This document shows, piece by piece, positions 53,056 through 64,000 of a DNA stretch of 64,000 nucleotides. The notes beneath the pieces are model-generated. The model worked only from the letters and a program-made list of their open reading frames with translations, did no database searches and was not told where the DNA came from. The DNA comes from Monarcha castaneiventris obscurior. Its lineage: Eukaryota; Chordata; Aves; Passeriformes; Monarchidae. Numbering within the stretch: position 1 is the stretch's first letter; the number at the start of each line of letters is the position of its first letter. A program made the position numbers and the translations under genes. The stretch covers positions 16,588,001-16,652,000 of the forward strand of contig JAMPIT010000510.1 in assembly GCA_026261815.1 (NCBI GenBank), written 5' to 3'.

Positions 53056-56000
53056 TTTAATACGAATTAATATTGAACTGAAGAAATGAAATAGTCCCAG
53101 TGAATGGCAGTAGAGTATTTAGTAGTGGTAAGGGCATTTTCATAAAAGGACTCAGAATTGTGGCAGCACCACCTTTAAGCATTGTAACTAATTGATCTTT
53201 ATCTAACCTAGCAAACATACTGCCCAAAATGGTATTTACAGCATTTCCCTGTTTAACTGTAGAGACTTTTCCCATTGTGTGCTCATCAGGGATGCTTGGA
53301 GAATCATTACTGATAGAAATTCAAAACCCAAATGAGCTGCTGTATATTGATATCCAGATGAGAGGTATGAAGCTAAAAATAGCCCTTGTCAACTGTGATT
53401 TTTGTTATGTGCCAGCTCCACTTAAAATTTGCTACAGACAACCAAGATGAGCAGAGTCTGCTTGCAAGGAATATTTTTCTCTACCCCTTTGATCTAAAGC
53501 AGATGTTACTGATTATCAGGAGAAGGCCTGTCTTGCATGCTAAGCAAGTCAGTACTGCTCAGTAAAGGGTATTGGTACAGGTAGCGTGAGAGGGGATAGG
53601 CCATGGATTACTGCTGTCAAATTACCCAACTGTTCACTGCAGTTTTTATTGCAGAGGTTTTCTAGGCTCAGTAAAACAGTGGGAGGTCAAGTCACACCAA
53701 GTTACTGCACCAGAGGGTTTCAGATTGCTTAGCATAAAGTGACATGTACATAGGACAGGCGGTAATTTCAGGAAAAACAAAGGAACTAGGAAAACTCAAA
53801 GAAAATAGGAAAATGGGGGGTTCCTGAAGTACCTCCATACAAGGGGAGCCAGCTGAAGTCACTGCCATGTTTCATCTGAATAAAACGCAACATACTTTAT
53901 TTGTGTGATTGCTGATATTTTTGAGTCTCTTCTTTCCCCCCACGTAGGCTGAATAATAATAAGATATAAATAAAATGATTAAGGTAATGTAGTTAGATCC
54001 ATCCTGTGGACAGCTCACAAATTGCTATCCATAATGGAAATGATCTACTCTTCCTCTCTGCCTCTTTACGAAGGTCTGTGTAGGGCAATGCCCATGGTTC
54101 AGCTATTGACAGTCAGTTTCTCAAAGCAGATGTTTTACACATTTTCAGGGATGTGGTTTTCTGAATACAAATTAGTGGAAGTGGCAACGGAAATGGCAAT
54201 CGGTGGTATTTGTAACTCAAATGAAAACATTCACATTTACCAATTGCTCTGTTTCTGGAGCTCTAATATAATGTTCACTTTTTTTCTTGTCTGATTACAT
54301 TCTTATTCCAGTATATCTTTCTTTTTCCCATTAAAAGTCAGTAACTTGGTCCCTAAACAGCGGAAAAATTAAACACCAATTAGAGCAATTAGAAAAACAC
54401 TAATTTTGTCTGCAGAGTCTGGTTCTGCGTTCCCTTTAGATGGGTGACTTCCATGGAGGTCAACAGGAGGTCTGTGTGCAAACATGCATTAGGATCAAGT
54501 CATAAAGGAAAATTAGATTAAGGTTTTATAAATAACTGACTTTTTTTCTTGATTAATTAAATAATTGAAAAAATTCATCACAACTCTGAAGTAAATTTTC
54601 TTCACAAAAAATGATTCTGTTTTTTAAAAAAAAGTTTAAATCTACTTTTTGAACAGGACTGTTTAAAAAGGTTAAACAAGATTGTTTCATTTAATCTGTA
54701 TAGACATGCTTTGAATAGTTCATTTAAAAATAGATATATCTGAATCACTTTTAAATATAATGCAAAACAATTTGAGAACAGTGCTTGTTTCCAAAATGTT
54801 GTAATAAAACATTTCAGCTAATAATAGTGTTTGTTGAATTCAAATGATTTTTACAGAAATGCATCAAGCTCATGACAGTAAACTGTAGCCTATGTTTTCC
54901 ATTGAGCAGAGAGGACTGTTCAGGACTCTGCTGCAGATCTGGCTGCTTGGAAGCTAATTCCTGTAGGAAGACTACCCAGTGCCTGCACATTATTTGCTTC
55001 AGAAACAGGACAGGTATCTAATCTTTTTCTTCAGCTGAAAACTGTGCCTCCTGCCCTACCCTCCAAGCCGCTGGATTGTATTAAGCACAGAAATTTTAAG
55101 TTATCTTTAGATTTAATGGAGTAGTAGAAGGATTGGGGGAACAACTGGGTTGCTTCACTGTAAATCCTGTGATCCTTGAGGATGGTGTACAGCAAAGTCA
55201 GTCCCTCACTTCTGTACTCTGCCTTGCTCTCATTCTCCTTTTATTTCTTTATTCTCTTTGCCACAGTCCTCATAGCAGATATTTCCAGTCTAATACAAGT
55301 CATCCTCTTCAGATACAAGTGAGTGGTATAAACCTCTTTTTTTTCCCTGGACAAGAGAGAGGCTAGATAACTACTTCAGGTGACCACGAAGGTGTCCTAA
55401 GGCATTTATAGCTGGTCAGTATGCAGATGTTCACAGGAGTCACCCTGTCTCCCAGCAGCTCTTGCAGCATCCTGGCTGCTGGGGAGAGAGAAGGCAGTGG
55501 ACGGTACCCACATGCCCTGGGCTCCTGAGGATGCCAGGACAGTCCCTGAGGCTGTCTGGAGAGGATGTATGTGGAAACAGATGAGGAGCGGATCCTGCTT
55601 GCTCAAATGCCCCTCAGAGCTCATGGACCCCAGTGTCACTGAAGGCAGAGTCCACCTGCCCATTATTCCTTGTCTGCAGAGACAGCTCTGTTTCTCCATC
55701 CTCTCTGGCACATTTCCTGCAGCAGCCGAACACACATGGGCAGAGAAGATACCATGCTCCCCAAACATTTAATCATATCCGCTTTCCTAATTACCCTTCT
55801 ATTTATCTATTTTCCATGGCGGGTTTCTAGTTGTAAATAGGAAGCAATTGGTGGGTGGTTTGTCTCAAAGCATAATGATTTTTTTCCTCTTGTTTTTCTG
55901 CAAGCATTTTTTTTTTTAAGATAGAAGAGGTGAAAATTCAGTTCAGTTCTGTCTACACATAATTTTCAACTCCCTTTGCTTGGTTTCTATTTATTTGCAT

Positions 56001-59000
56001 ACCTATTTAGTTATATATCAAATTCTATTCTCATTAAAACTTCCTTGTTTTTTGCCTCTCACTTTTCCCTTTGCTGGGATCCATCTTTGGGGAAGAAAAC
56101 CAGAGACCATCCCAGAAGACCATCACTGCAGGATTACTTTAAGAGGACAGCTACTCAGATGGACTAGGGCACAGGAGAGAGCAACAGCAGAGTTCTGCCT
56201 TTTTGATAACCGCTTTGAACAAATTCAGATGACAAAAGATAGGAGCACCCAAGCTGAGCAAAGGTCAGTCTGTCTGTCTTGCTGATTTTTCCACTTTCTT
56301 TTTCCCTCTGCAACAACCTTTTCATTGCAACATTATAATAATTTTCTGTAATGCAAAATCATGCAAAGTTTTTTTTTTTTTGCTGCCTTCTCTTCCTCTT
56401 CAGCTGAAGCACTCTGATTCTAGTACCCAACTAATTGCTTTTGATCCTGCCAAAGTTCAAGTTACCGTATCTGATATTTTTCTTCATCACAGCAGCCTCT
56501 ATTTCCACTTAATGAATACTGATGAGTTAGACACTAGAAAGTGCCTTTGGTCAAAGAACTTGCCTTGTTCTGAATTCTCAACAGATCTAAGCAATTACAG
56601 ATCTGTCAGTCCAATCTTCTTTACCTTCAAAATGATGTACAATGTTTTGTAATACATTTCTAAAACTTTTACCATGAGGTTTTTTTCCTGTAAGTTTTTA
56701 TTTGTGTAGCATGGGGCTGCAGGGTCCCTTTTCAATGCACAGATTTATCTGGGCATGATCCTCCCAGGTCCTCCCTCAGCCACCAGCCTGTGCAGGAGCA
56801 GAAAATGAGGGACAATGTGGCAGTGTGGGAGGGAACCTGTCTGCTGGATACCCTTTCTGGGGCAGGATGGGACCACAGGATCTCACCTTACCCACTGTGA
56901 AGCACAGACTTGCCCCTCACTTGATATCAGGAGGATTGACAGCATCTTATGACAAACACCACGAAATCTGGATCACCTGGGTCTAACAAAATTGTCTGGA
57001 AAATCTAGCCCAGCCTTTAACTCACTGTTAAGAGCAGATATTAGGATTACCCTTTTCCCCCACTTTTTCATAGTGAGAGCTGAAATGGCAAATTTAAACA
57101 TTTCTTCAAGAATATAACACAGGACCGTAATCTGAAATAATGTATTTGCAAGGTTCTCAGATACAGAAAAGTTAGGGAAGGAACTGCAGAGATACAATGA
57201 CATGTTCACTCAGGGGTTAATTTCTGAATAAAACCAACCTCAAAGCATGAATGGAAACTGAAAACCATGAAGCAGCTTCTGGAACTACTGAAAATGTGCA
57301 TTACTCGTTCTTCAGACTTTTTACTATGGAAATTAGGCACACTCCTATGGGTTTTCCAGCGATGTTACAATACCATGTCGAATTACTGTGAGAATAGAGG
57401 AATTTCTCATTGAAAAGCCCTCTCTGGACATGTAAAGAACAGTTTTTGAAGAGCAGTTAGTTGCACATGTGCTGAAGTGTGCTATGTAGCAGGACAGCTG
57501 GGGCACTGACAGGCGGCAGGACAGGAAACACCAGCTCAGTGTCTCCAGATGAGGAAGTGCCTGTCCAGCTCCTGCCCAGCAGCCCAGGCTGTGCAGAGAG
57601 GCATCATGGCAGCCTGGGAGAGCCTTGTGTGATACCCCAGATGAAGTAAAATTTATTTGGGAATCCTTTCAAGCCTTCAGATGCAAAGAGAGAGCAAAAA
57701 AAGCAGTAGAGTAGGGGAAAAAATAGGACTCTTATATGCCCTGGGCAGATAATGCTTTGCCAGAGGCAAGGGATTCAGGAGCAGAGCAGCAACAGGAGCC
57801 AGAGCCACAGCAGGAGGGGAATATGTGGCTCAGGCTAGGGGGAAACTTCCCATATGTGGGCCAGTGAAGTTACTTGCCCAGATATGAACCTCATTTTCCC
57901 CCTGCCCAGTAGCTGTCCTTGTGTGGTGGTCCCTGACACTGGCACCGAGGATGGGAGAAAAAGGGACTGTGTGTAGCCTTATTTACCTTTTTGCTGCAAT
58001 ATTGCCTATTTGTGCCTAATTCATCACCCCCTCTCATGAGAAGATGCTCTTCTGTCACTGCTGCTCCTTGCTTCTCCAGACAGCATGGCCCTTTCTCAGG
58101 TTACTCCTGCCCCAGACACATCCATTTGCATGTTTTTGAGGCGGCATCTCCTTTTGCTCCCTGCCACGCTTCTGTTCTTGCTGGGTGCCTTTGTATCATC
58201 ATTCCTTTTTCCTGGCAGGTGTTTCAGCTTGTCCTAGTTTAATAAGTTTCACCTTCTGCATCCTGATGAAGCTGTTTGGAAAAAGGGAGGGTACCTTGGC
58301 AGAAATCCCCCGGCACGTAGTTCCCAGCTCAGTAGCAGCATCCTGGGAGCTGGAGCAGGATTTGCCCTGAATAAACTACACAGGGAGTCGCCATCATAAA
58401 TATGTCCTTTACACTCATTCCTTACTTGTCAGGAACTGCTGAGCCCAAGTTCAAGAAAAAGCCATGCAAATGATTTATGGGTTGTAACTAATATTTTAAA
58501 ACAAACAATAAACTGATCCCTGTGCTGAAGGAGCAGCAAGGATACAATTCATTAACTAACAGCTTGGTCTCCATCTTACATTTAACCAATAATACTCTAT
58601 GTCAAACAAACAAAAAAAGAGATGTAACTGTACTCTGGAACCTGGTCTCTATGACCAGATCAGCATTCAGTGTTAGAAGTGCAGCTTTGTAAGTAAATAC
58701 GTGTGGCAAAAATGCTCTGACAGACACCTACACTCATTTATTGAGGAGAGAAATAACTAGATAGAGTAATTTTTTGTCCCCTTAAACAGTAGAATGTCTT
58801 ACCTAGAAAAATCTGTGGGCAAAAATAATTACATCAGCACAGCAAACATAAAATGCTCCATTTTTAACTATTGAATCAAATAGCTTTCCTCTTTAGAAAT
58901 AGATATTTTGGCAAAAATATAATTTCACAAAGGAAAAATTCTAAGTTTGTTTGTAAAAATCTGTACATTAGATTACACTTTAGAAAGAAGTTTACTTTTC

Positions 59001-59026
59001 TGCTTCTGATTTTTTAACTGAAGCTG

Positions 59027-59076
59027 CTCAAAGACATTTATTGTATTAAAACTCAAAGACACTTATTGTATTAAAA
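59027..59076 (+). repeat. 25-bp tandem duplication
   Basis: Two adjacent 25-bp units beginning CTCAAAGACA differ at one position (T/C). This is a small, recent local duplication. Confidence 0.92.
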
Positions 59077-60984
59077 GTGCATCTTTTAGCACTGAAACAA
59101 ATGCAGCCCCTGTGCTGCTGTCTATAAGGGACACAAGATGAAGTGAAACTATGCAAAGAAGCCCAGTCCAATTTCCAGAAAGCACCTGGAGATTCTATAT
59201 GTTGATAGCCTATGAGCTACCAGCCATTTTCAGACTTACAGTGGGTGATCAGCTCCCACTGATCTAAAACAAAGAAAACAGAAGTGAAGAACAGCTCAAT
59301 CTCACCTGGTCCTCGCTCTCACCTGTATGATGATTACCACGATTACACCAATGTGCTTACCTGGCCTTGGAAGTGGATACACAGGAGGTTGATGCTGCTT
59401 TTATCTCCAAAGCACAGTGCTAGGAGGAGCAGGGAAAACACCTTCATCTGGCATCAGGAAAGTGACCTTGGCCAAGCCCCAGCCTGCAGCAACATCTTGG
59501 CCAGTTTGGGCTGCCCATTTGGGCAGTGTGAGCGAGCCAGGAGCTTTGTGGAGCTGTGGTGTGAGCGCGGGGCTGTGGCTGCAGGCGGGTCCCGTGGGCA
59601 CATCAAACTGCCGGGCACCGCTTTGGTGTAAAGCAGCTTGAGGGCTGCTCTAGGCAAGAGCAAGCCCACTTTTCTTGGAGAGGAAAAAAAGGGCGCCTTC
59701 AGGCTGCTTTTACGCCCTGCATTTGGGGCATTAATCCTCTGCCACAGCCGCAGAGGGGGGCCCTTGTCTTTGGGAGCCTGCGGAGGGCAGCGGATGCAAA
59801 AAGGTCACTCAGCCAGGGAGCAGCTGGGCTGTAATGTAATTCACAAAGTCTCCCCGGACAGCTGTAGTGGATGCAGTGAAAACAGGCCTATCAAGAAGAA
59901 TGGGAGGTACATGGACCCTGTAAATAACTTTCCCATGCAGATGCCTTTGCCAGGGCTCTCACTGAAAAAAAGTAAAAAACACTGAAGGAAGAAAGCTCAA
60001 GGACGGTGAGCATGATGCTCCTTGGTGATTCAGTCTTGCCAGAGTACCATGGAGTTCGACAGTGAGGGGAGGAAAAACAAGCTGCACAGAAGAGGAGTAA
60101 GACTTGCTCCCAGCTTAAAAGGTGTTTGTAAGAAATCCAGACAAGACTTTCAGTTTACAGAGACAAACCCTTCAGGTGAGCTGGCAGAGAGAGAGGGGCT
60201 GAAAGCAGATAATTTCAGTGGAATAAGATCTCCACAGAGCTGAAGAGTTGCTAAGTGAAAAGCATGACACTACTTCATGACGGGAATAATGTGGTAATGT
60301 TCAGGGCAGATAAATATAATGGGTTAACTTGACAGTAGGGCCAAGGTGACCAGCGGTGCAAGAGAGTCTTAGATATAGAGGCTGCTACATCCTTCAGCAG
60401 GTACTCTTTGTTTAAATATGCTGGAATGGACCATATTTGTTGAACTAAAGCAAAATAATTTTTCTGTGTGTTCCAGAAACTCCTTCTCTTCTTTCCTCAT
60501 CCATGTTTTATTTGTATTTTTTTTCTATAGATTTCCGGGTATACTTTGCTACTACCTGAAGCCATGCAGCCTTGGAGTCACATCTTACCAAAGTTAACAG
60601 CAGTGTTTGAGGTAGAGGGCTTAGTAGCAACCAAAAATTGCTCAGAGCAAAAGCTGACTGTGAAATGTGAACCAAACCACAAAAAGGCAGTGGGAAAGCT
60701 GGAAAAGTATGTGGCTGCAGGCAGGAGGGGGAGCAGAGCAGCTCTTTAGCAACAAATTATTGAACTAATTACCTCCTAGTAAAGATACTGCTTACTCAGC
60801 TCCAGGGATGAGAAAACATACCAGGAGGAGGCAGTGATCCAGAAGCCTCTGAGTTTTTGCACTGACATGAAGGAGGCTGTCTGACGGTGGTCTGGTCCAG
60901 TCCTCTTGCTCAAAGCATGGCCATCTGCAGTCAGGTCAGCCTGTGCCAGTGTTTGACTTACCCTCTCTCTAGTGTATTTTCTTG

Positions 60985-61262
60985 TGGAACTTCATGTGTT
61001 TCATTGGCCTCTTGTCCTGCTGTGGGCACCCCTGGGAAGGCCCTGGCTCCTCTTCTTCCTCCTTCCCATGAGGTATTTATATACATTGATGAGATCCTTC
61101 TGAGCCTTCTATGGACTAAACAATTCCAGTTCTCTCAGCCTCTCCTCGTATGAGAGATGCTCCAATCCCTTAATTATCATACCAGCCCTAAGTTGGGCTC
61201 AGCGTGGTGTCTCCACATCTCTCTCTCTTCTGCTGGGGAACCTGGGACTGGACACAGCAGAA
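60985..61262 (-). mobile_element. CR1 LINE internal fragment, - orientation
   Basis: The + strand shows the reverse complement of CR1 body sequence: 'tttcattggcctcttgtcc', 'gaggtatttatatacattgatgagatcc', 'gttctctcagcctctcctcgtatgagagatgctccaatccctt', 'gctggggaacctgggactggacacagcag'. Its own 3' end is missing, so it is not continuous with the next fragment. Confidence 0.9.
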
Positions 61263-61285
61263 AATATCCCTGCAACTCTAGCTGG

Positions 61286-61470
61286 AATAGAATAGTAGAA
61301 TATTTGCAGCTGGAAGGGACCTACAGTGATCATTTAGTCCAATTGTCTGACCGCTTCAGGGCTGCCCAAATGTTAAGCATGTTGATAAGGGCATTGTCTG
61401 AGTGCCTTTCAAACACTGACAAGCTTGTGCATCCACCACCTCTCTAGGAAGCTTGTTCCAGTGTTCTCAG
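61286..61470 (-). mobile_element. CR1 LINE 3'-end fragment, - orientation
   Basis: The block starts 'gaatagtagaatatttgcagctggaagggacctacag' (reverse complement of a CR1 3' end) and runs to 'ccaccacctctctaggaagcttgttccagtg'. It lies only 23 bp from the preceding fragment and in the same orientation, but the pieces are in the wrong order for one element. Confidence 0.85.
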
Positions 61471-64000
61471 GTTAAGTCAGGCTCAGATTCTCAGGTGGAT
61501 TTCTTTTAATCTTCCTCTTTTTTTTTTTTCTTAAAGAAATGGTACTTAGCAGTCCTCAAAAATGCCACTGTGCTTTTTGCCTGTGGCTTCTCCTGATGCT
61601 ATTTTGTTGGAACCTACTTGTTTCTATTCAAATCTGTCCTGAAGAGAACAGATGCAACTCAGCTGAAATCGTGATGACTGTACAATCCCGTATGTCACTG
61701 CAGAGTGGGAAAAAATTAATAGCATCTAGTAAACAACAAAGCAAAATCAAATGTGAGGTTTCAGTTATCTTTGCTTTTTTCTGCATTCTGAAAAATCCTT
61801 TTTGTTCTTGTGAAGTTTGACAACAGCTCACTGAACACAGCCAATGGGTTTTCAACAGTTTGTATTTTAATGTTAAATGTCTCTATATCTGCAAGTATAA
61901 ACACATTGCTGACAACAAATACCCATCTCAACCTGTGGTCTCATCTCTGGTTTTGATTAAATTCCTCCATTTGCAGCAAAGAAAGCAACAAATTTACAAC
62001 TTTGTCAGTAAGGGAAGATAGTTGAGCAGTTGCTCTGTCTGGATTTACAGCTCATTTATTTTTATCTACCAGTCAACATACAAATGCATTCTGTTACACG
62101 TTTGGGATTTCAAAGAGCTTTCAGAAGGGAAATAATGTTTCCTGATCCCTTTTAAATAGCTACCTCCTCTTTCAAGGCCAGTTGTCAATTACAGTGAAAA
62201 GTGACATACAAGAAACTTTTGTCTTGATGAATAAAATATTCAAGCAATAAATATATTCATCAAACCAGTTTGGCTCAGGGAGTGTTCAGGCTTCCATTCT
62301 TTCATAGCCAGCAAGTTCTTTGACCTCTGTTAGAAGCTAATCACCACCATAAGTCATTACCAATTACCATACTGCATGTCCACTTTTAAAAATTGAAAAC
62401 ACTAACTCCAGCATCTTCTGTATTGTTTGTCAACAGCAGCTGCATTTCTAATGATTATCTTTACACCAGGCTTTCCAAATTTGTATTTTAAAGCCTGTGT
62501 AGTTAATGGCAGAGTCTGTCTTGTTTATGAATGGATTGACAGCCCAGAAAGAAGGATAAATATGTTTGTGAAGTGTTCCCTAATCCCTTGGCCTGCTGGG
62601 CAGTAGTGCCAGGCGAGGGGAGGGCAGCTGCTCCTGCTGAGACCATCCCATCTCCCAGAGTTACACCTGTGTTATGTCAGTAACAGAAATGGCAGTGACA
62701 TTGCCATACCTCTCCTCAGGTCTCTCCGGTGACTTGGAACCAGCCATGAGGGTAAAATTTGCATGAGCTTGAGTTCCAGGATGGAGCTGTGCTCACACAA
62801 TGTGGTAAGGACAATAAGGCATTGCACCACAGTCTGGGGCTGCAGTGCTAGCAGGTCACACTTGGCACTTCAAATCACTACTTTGAATGTTTGGCTTGAT
62901 TTAAAGCCCAGCTAACCACAGGATCCAGTTCACAAAGCTGCTCATTATTTTACTGCACAAATTGAGTGACGTGTTACATCTTGAGCAGGGGAAATTATAA
63001 CCCAGAAAATGGCATGGTAAAGAGGAAAGAGATTGTGAAACATCATCCATCTCTCTTCCTCGTTCTCTGGCCTTTCCTTATGCTGATAGGGAAACGTGGC
63101 AGAGCCACTGCCATTTTCCTGCTCTCTGCAGGTACACCTTGCACTTCCTGCAGGTCAGAGCACAGGTCTGCCTGGCCATTATGCAGATCCCTGTGTCCCC
63201 CTCCACCCCACTCTGCATTTCTGAAATTACAGGAGAAAGCCTGGCCCAGAAAGTCCTCACCAGTAAAGCAATTTCTGTTCCTGCTGCCCCTGTACATGAG
63301 TACAAACATCATGTGCCTAAAGGACAGTTTAAGAACTCCTCACTTGCTACCTGTATTTATTGAATGCAGGTCTTTTACAAGAAACCACTGGTTTGTCCTG
63401 GTATCCAGTAAGAATAAGCTGCAGCATCAGTGAAGAATGAAAAGGAGTTGTGTGGTATTTGTGATTCAGCAGCAAAAGCTGCCCCCTGGAGGAACAAGTC
63501 ATTAGGCAAATGAGATAATGAGATGCAATGGGGTCCAAAAATACCTCCACACATTCAACAGTGAGCATCGTTATTGTAGTCGCTTTACTAAGTTAACCAA
63601 AGAGACTCAAAAACTGAAATACAGACTTTATACAGAAGGAGTTGGGAGTACAAATAAACAAAATCAACATGCTTCAAGAATTAGTTATGTCTATAAACAT
63701 CAATAAATACTGAAAAAGATGTGAAAATTAAAAAGAAAAAAAGGAAACAATATCAACAACTTTCAATTGTCCCAATATTTATAACTTCAGTGGATTTTTT
63801 TGTACTTTAGCAATAGGGATTTCAACCAGAAGTCCTTATATAATTAAAAAAGGAAAAGAAAAGTAGTCAGCATATTGCTGACACAAGACCAGGGAAGGGG
63901 TCACAACTAGAGCAGAAAAATGACACATCCTGTTAGAACTGTGTTACAATTTGGCAGGAATACTCTTAATGAACACCGTATATGTGTGAGAAAGAGACAG
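61471..64000. other. Intergenic DNA at the right edge
   Basis: No gene is supported. The stretch 62,030-62,590 is AT-rich, without repeats, and contains several TAAT/ATTA motifs and a 10-bp inverted repeat (62,224-62,263). Frames of 155 and 89 codons around 62,966-63,433 overlap on opposite strands and match nothing I know. Confidence 0.5.

Larger units (their letters stand above)
49916..60984. other. Intergenic DNA
   Basis: No gene is supported in this 11-kb stretch. It contains the G-rich tract at 52,773, a TCTA-type microsatellite (about 53,014-53,055), a 72-codon protein-like frame on the - strand (53,057-53,275), T-runs near 55,910 and 56,370, and a 25-bp tandem duplication at 59,027. 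GC content rises around 59.3-59.9 kb without a recognisable exon. Confidence 0.5.

Noticed and set aside
62966..63433. 155-codon open frame (+)
   Set aside because: No family resemblance, and opposite-strand frames of 75-89 codons cover the same bases; nothing marks either as coding.
21754..64000. SERTM1, expected neighbour on the RFXAP upstream side
   Set aside because: It is a single-exon coding frame of about 107 codons in human; no open frame here resembles it, so it probably lies further right.

Overview
The window is a piece of a bird nuclear chromosome. Evidence for a bird: at least nine truncated CR1 LINE copies carrying the avian CR1 3' consensus (GATGATCTT...AGGTCCCTTCCAAC...ATTCTATGATTCTATG), several avian-type retroviral LTRs, long AT-rich intergenic DNA, and exons of two conserved vertebrate genes in the order known from human 13q13.3. 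The sequence does not tell me which bird.

Layout. (1) 273-416, + strand: last coding exon of SMAD9 (SMAD8), encoding the end of the MH2 domain and the receptor-phosphorylated SSVS tail; the rest of the gene lies to the left of the window. Its 3' UTR follows, with a candidate poly(A) signal at 3,581. (2) About 4.4-14.7 kb: the interval between the convergent SMAD9 and RFXAP 3' ends. It holds CR1 fragments, a broken endogenous retrovirus pol (about 10.4-13.5 kb) interrupted by a solo LTR, and a second LTR at 14,244-14,675 that directly abuts a CR1 3' end. (3) 15,637-21,312 (or to 21,378), - strand: complete RFXAP in three exons, with a CpG-island promoter around 20.5-21.6 kb. RFXAP is a subunit of the RFX complex (RFX5/RFXANK/RFXAP) that binds the X box of MHC class II promoters. 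(4) 21.7-64 kb: about 42 kb upstream of RFXAP with no gene I can support. It holds CR1 copies at 26.4, 39.5, 40.3, 41.8 and 61.0-61.5 kb, two possible very old LINE remnants, one probable ERVL-like LTR at 49.3 kb, microsatellites and G-rich tracts. In human the next gene on this side is SERTM1; no matching open frame is present here.

The two genes are neighbours but belong to different pathways (BMP signalling and MHC class II transcription), and nothing suggests joint function. I found no CRISPR array, operon, tRNA or rRNA gene, and no convincing undescribed biological system. The items most worth a second look are a possible alternative terminal exon inside RFXAP intron 2, a protein-like open frame on the - strand near 10.1 kb, the retroelement nest between the two genes, and the gene-free flank.
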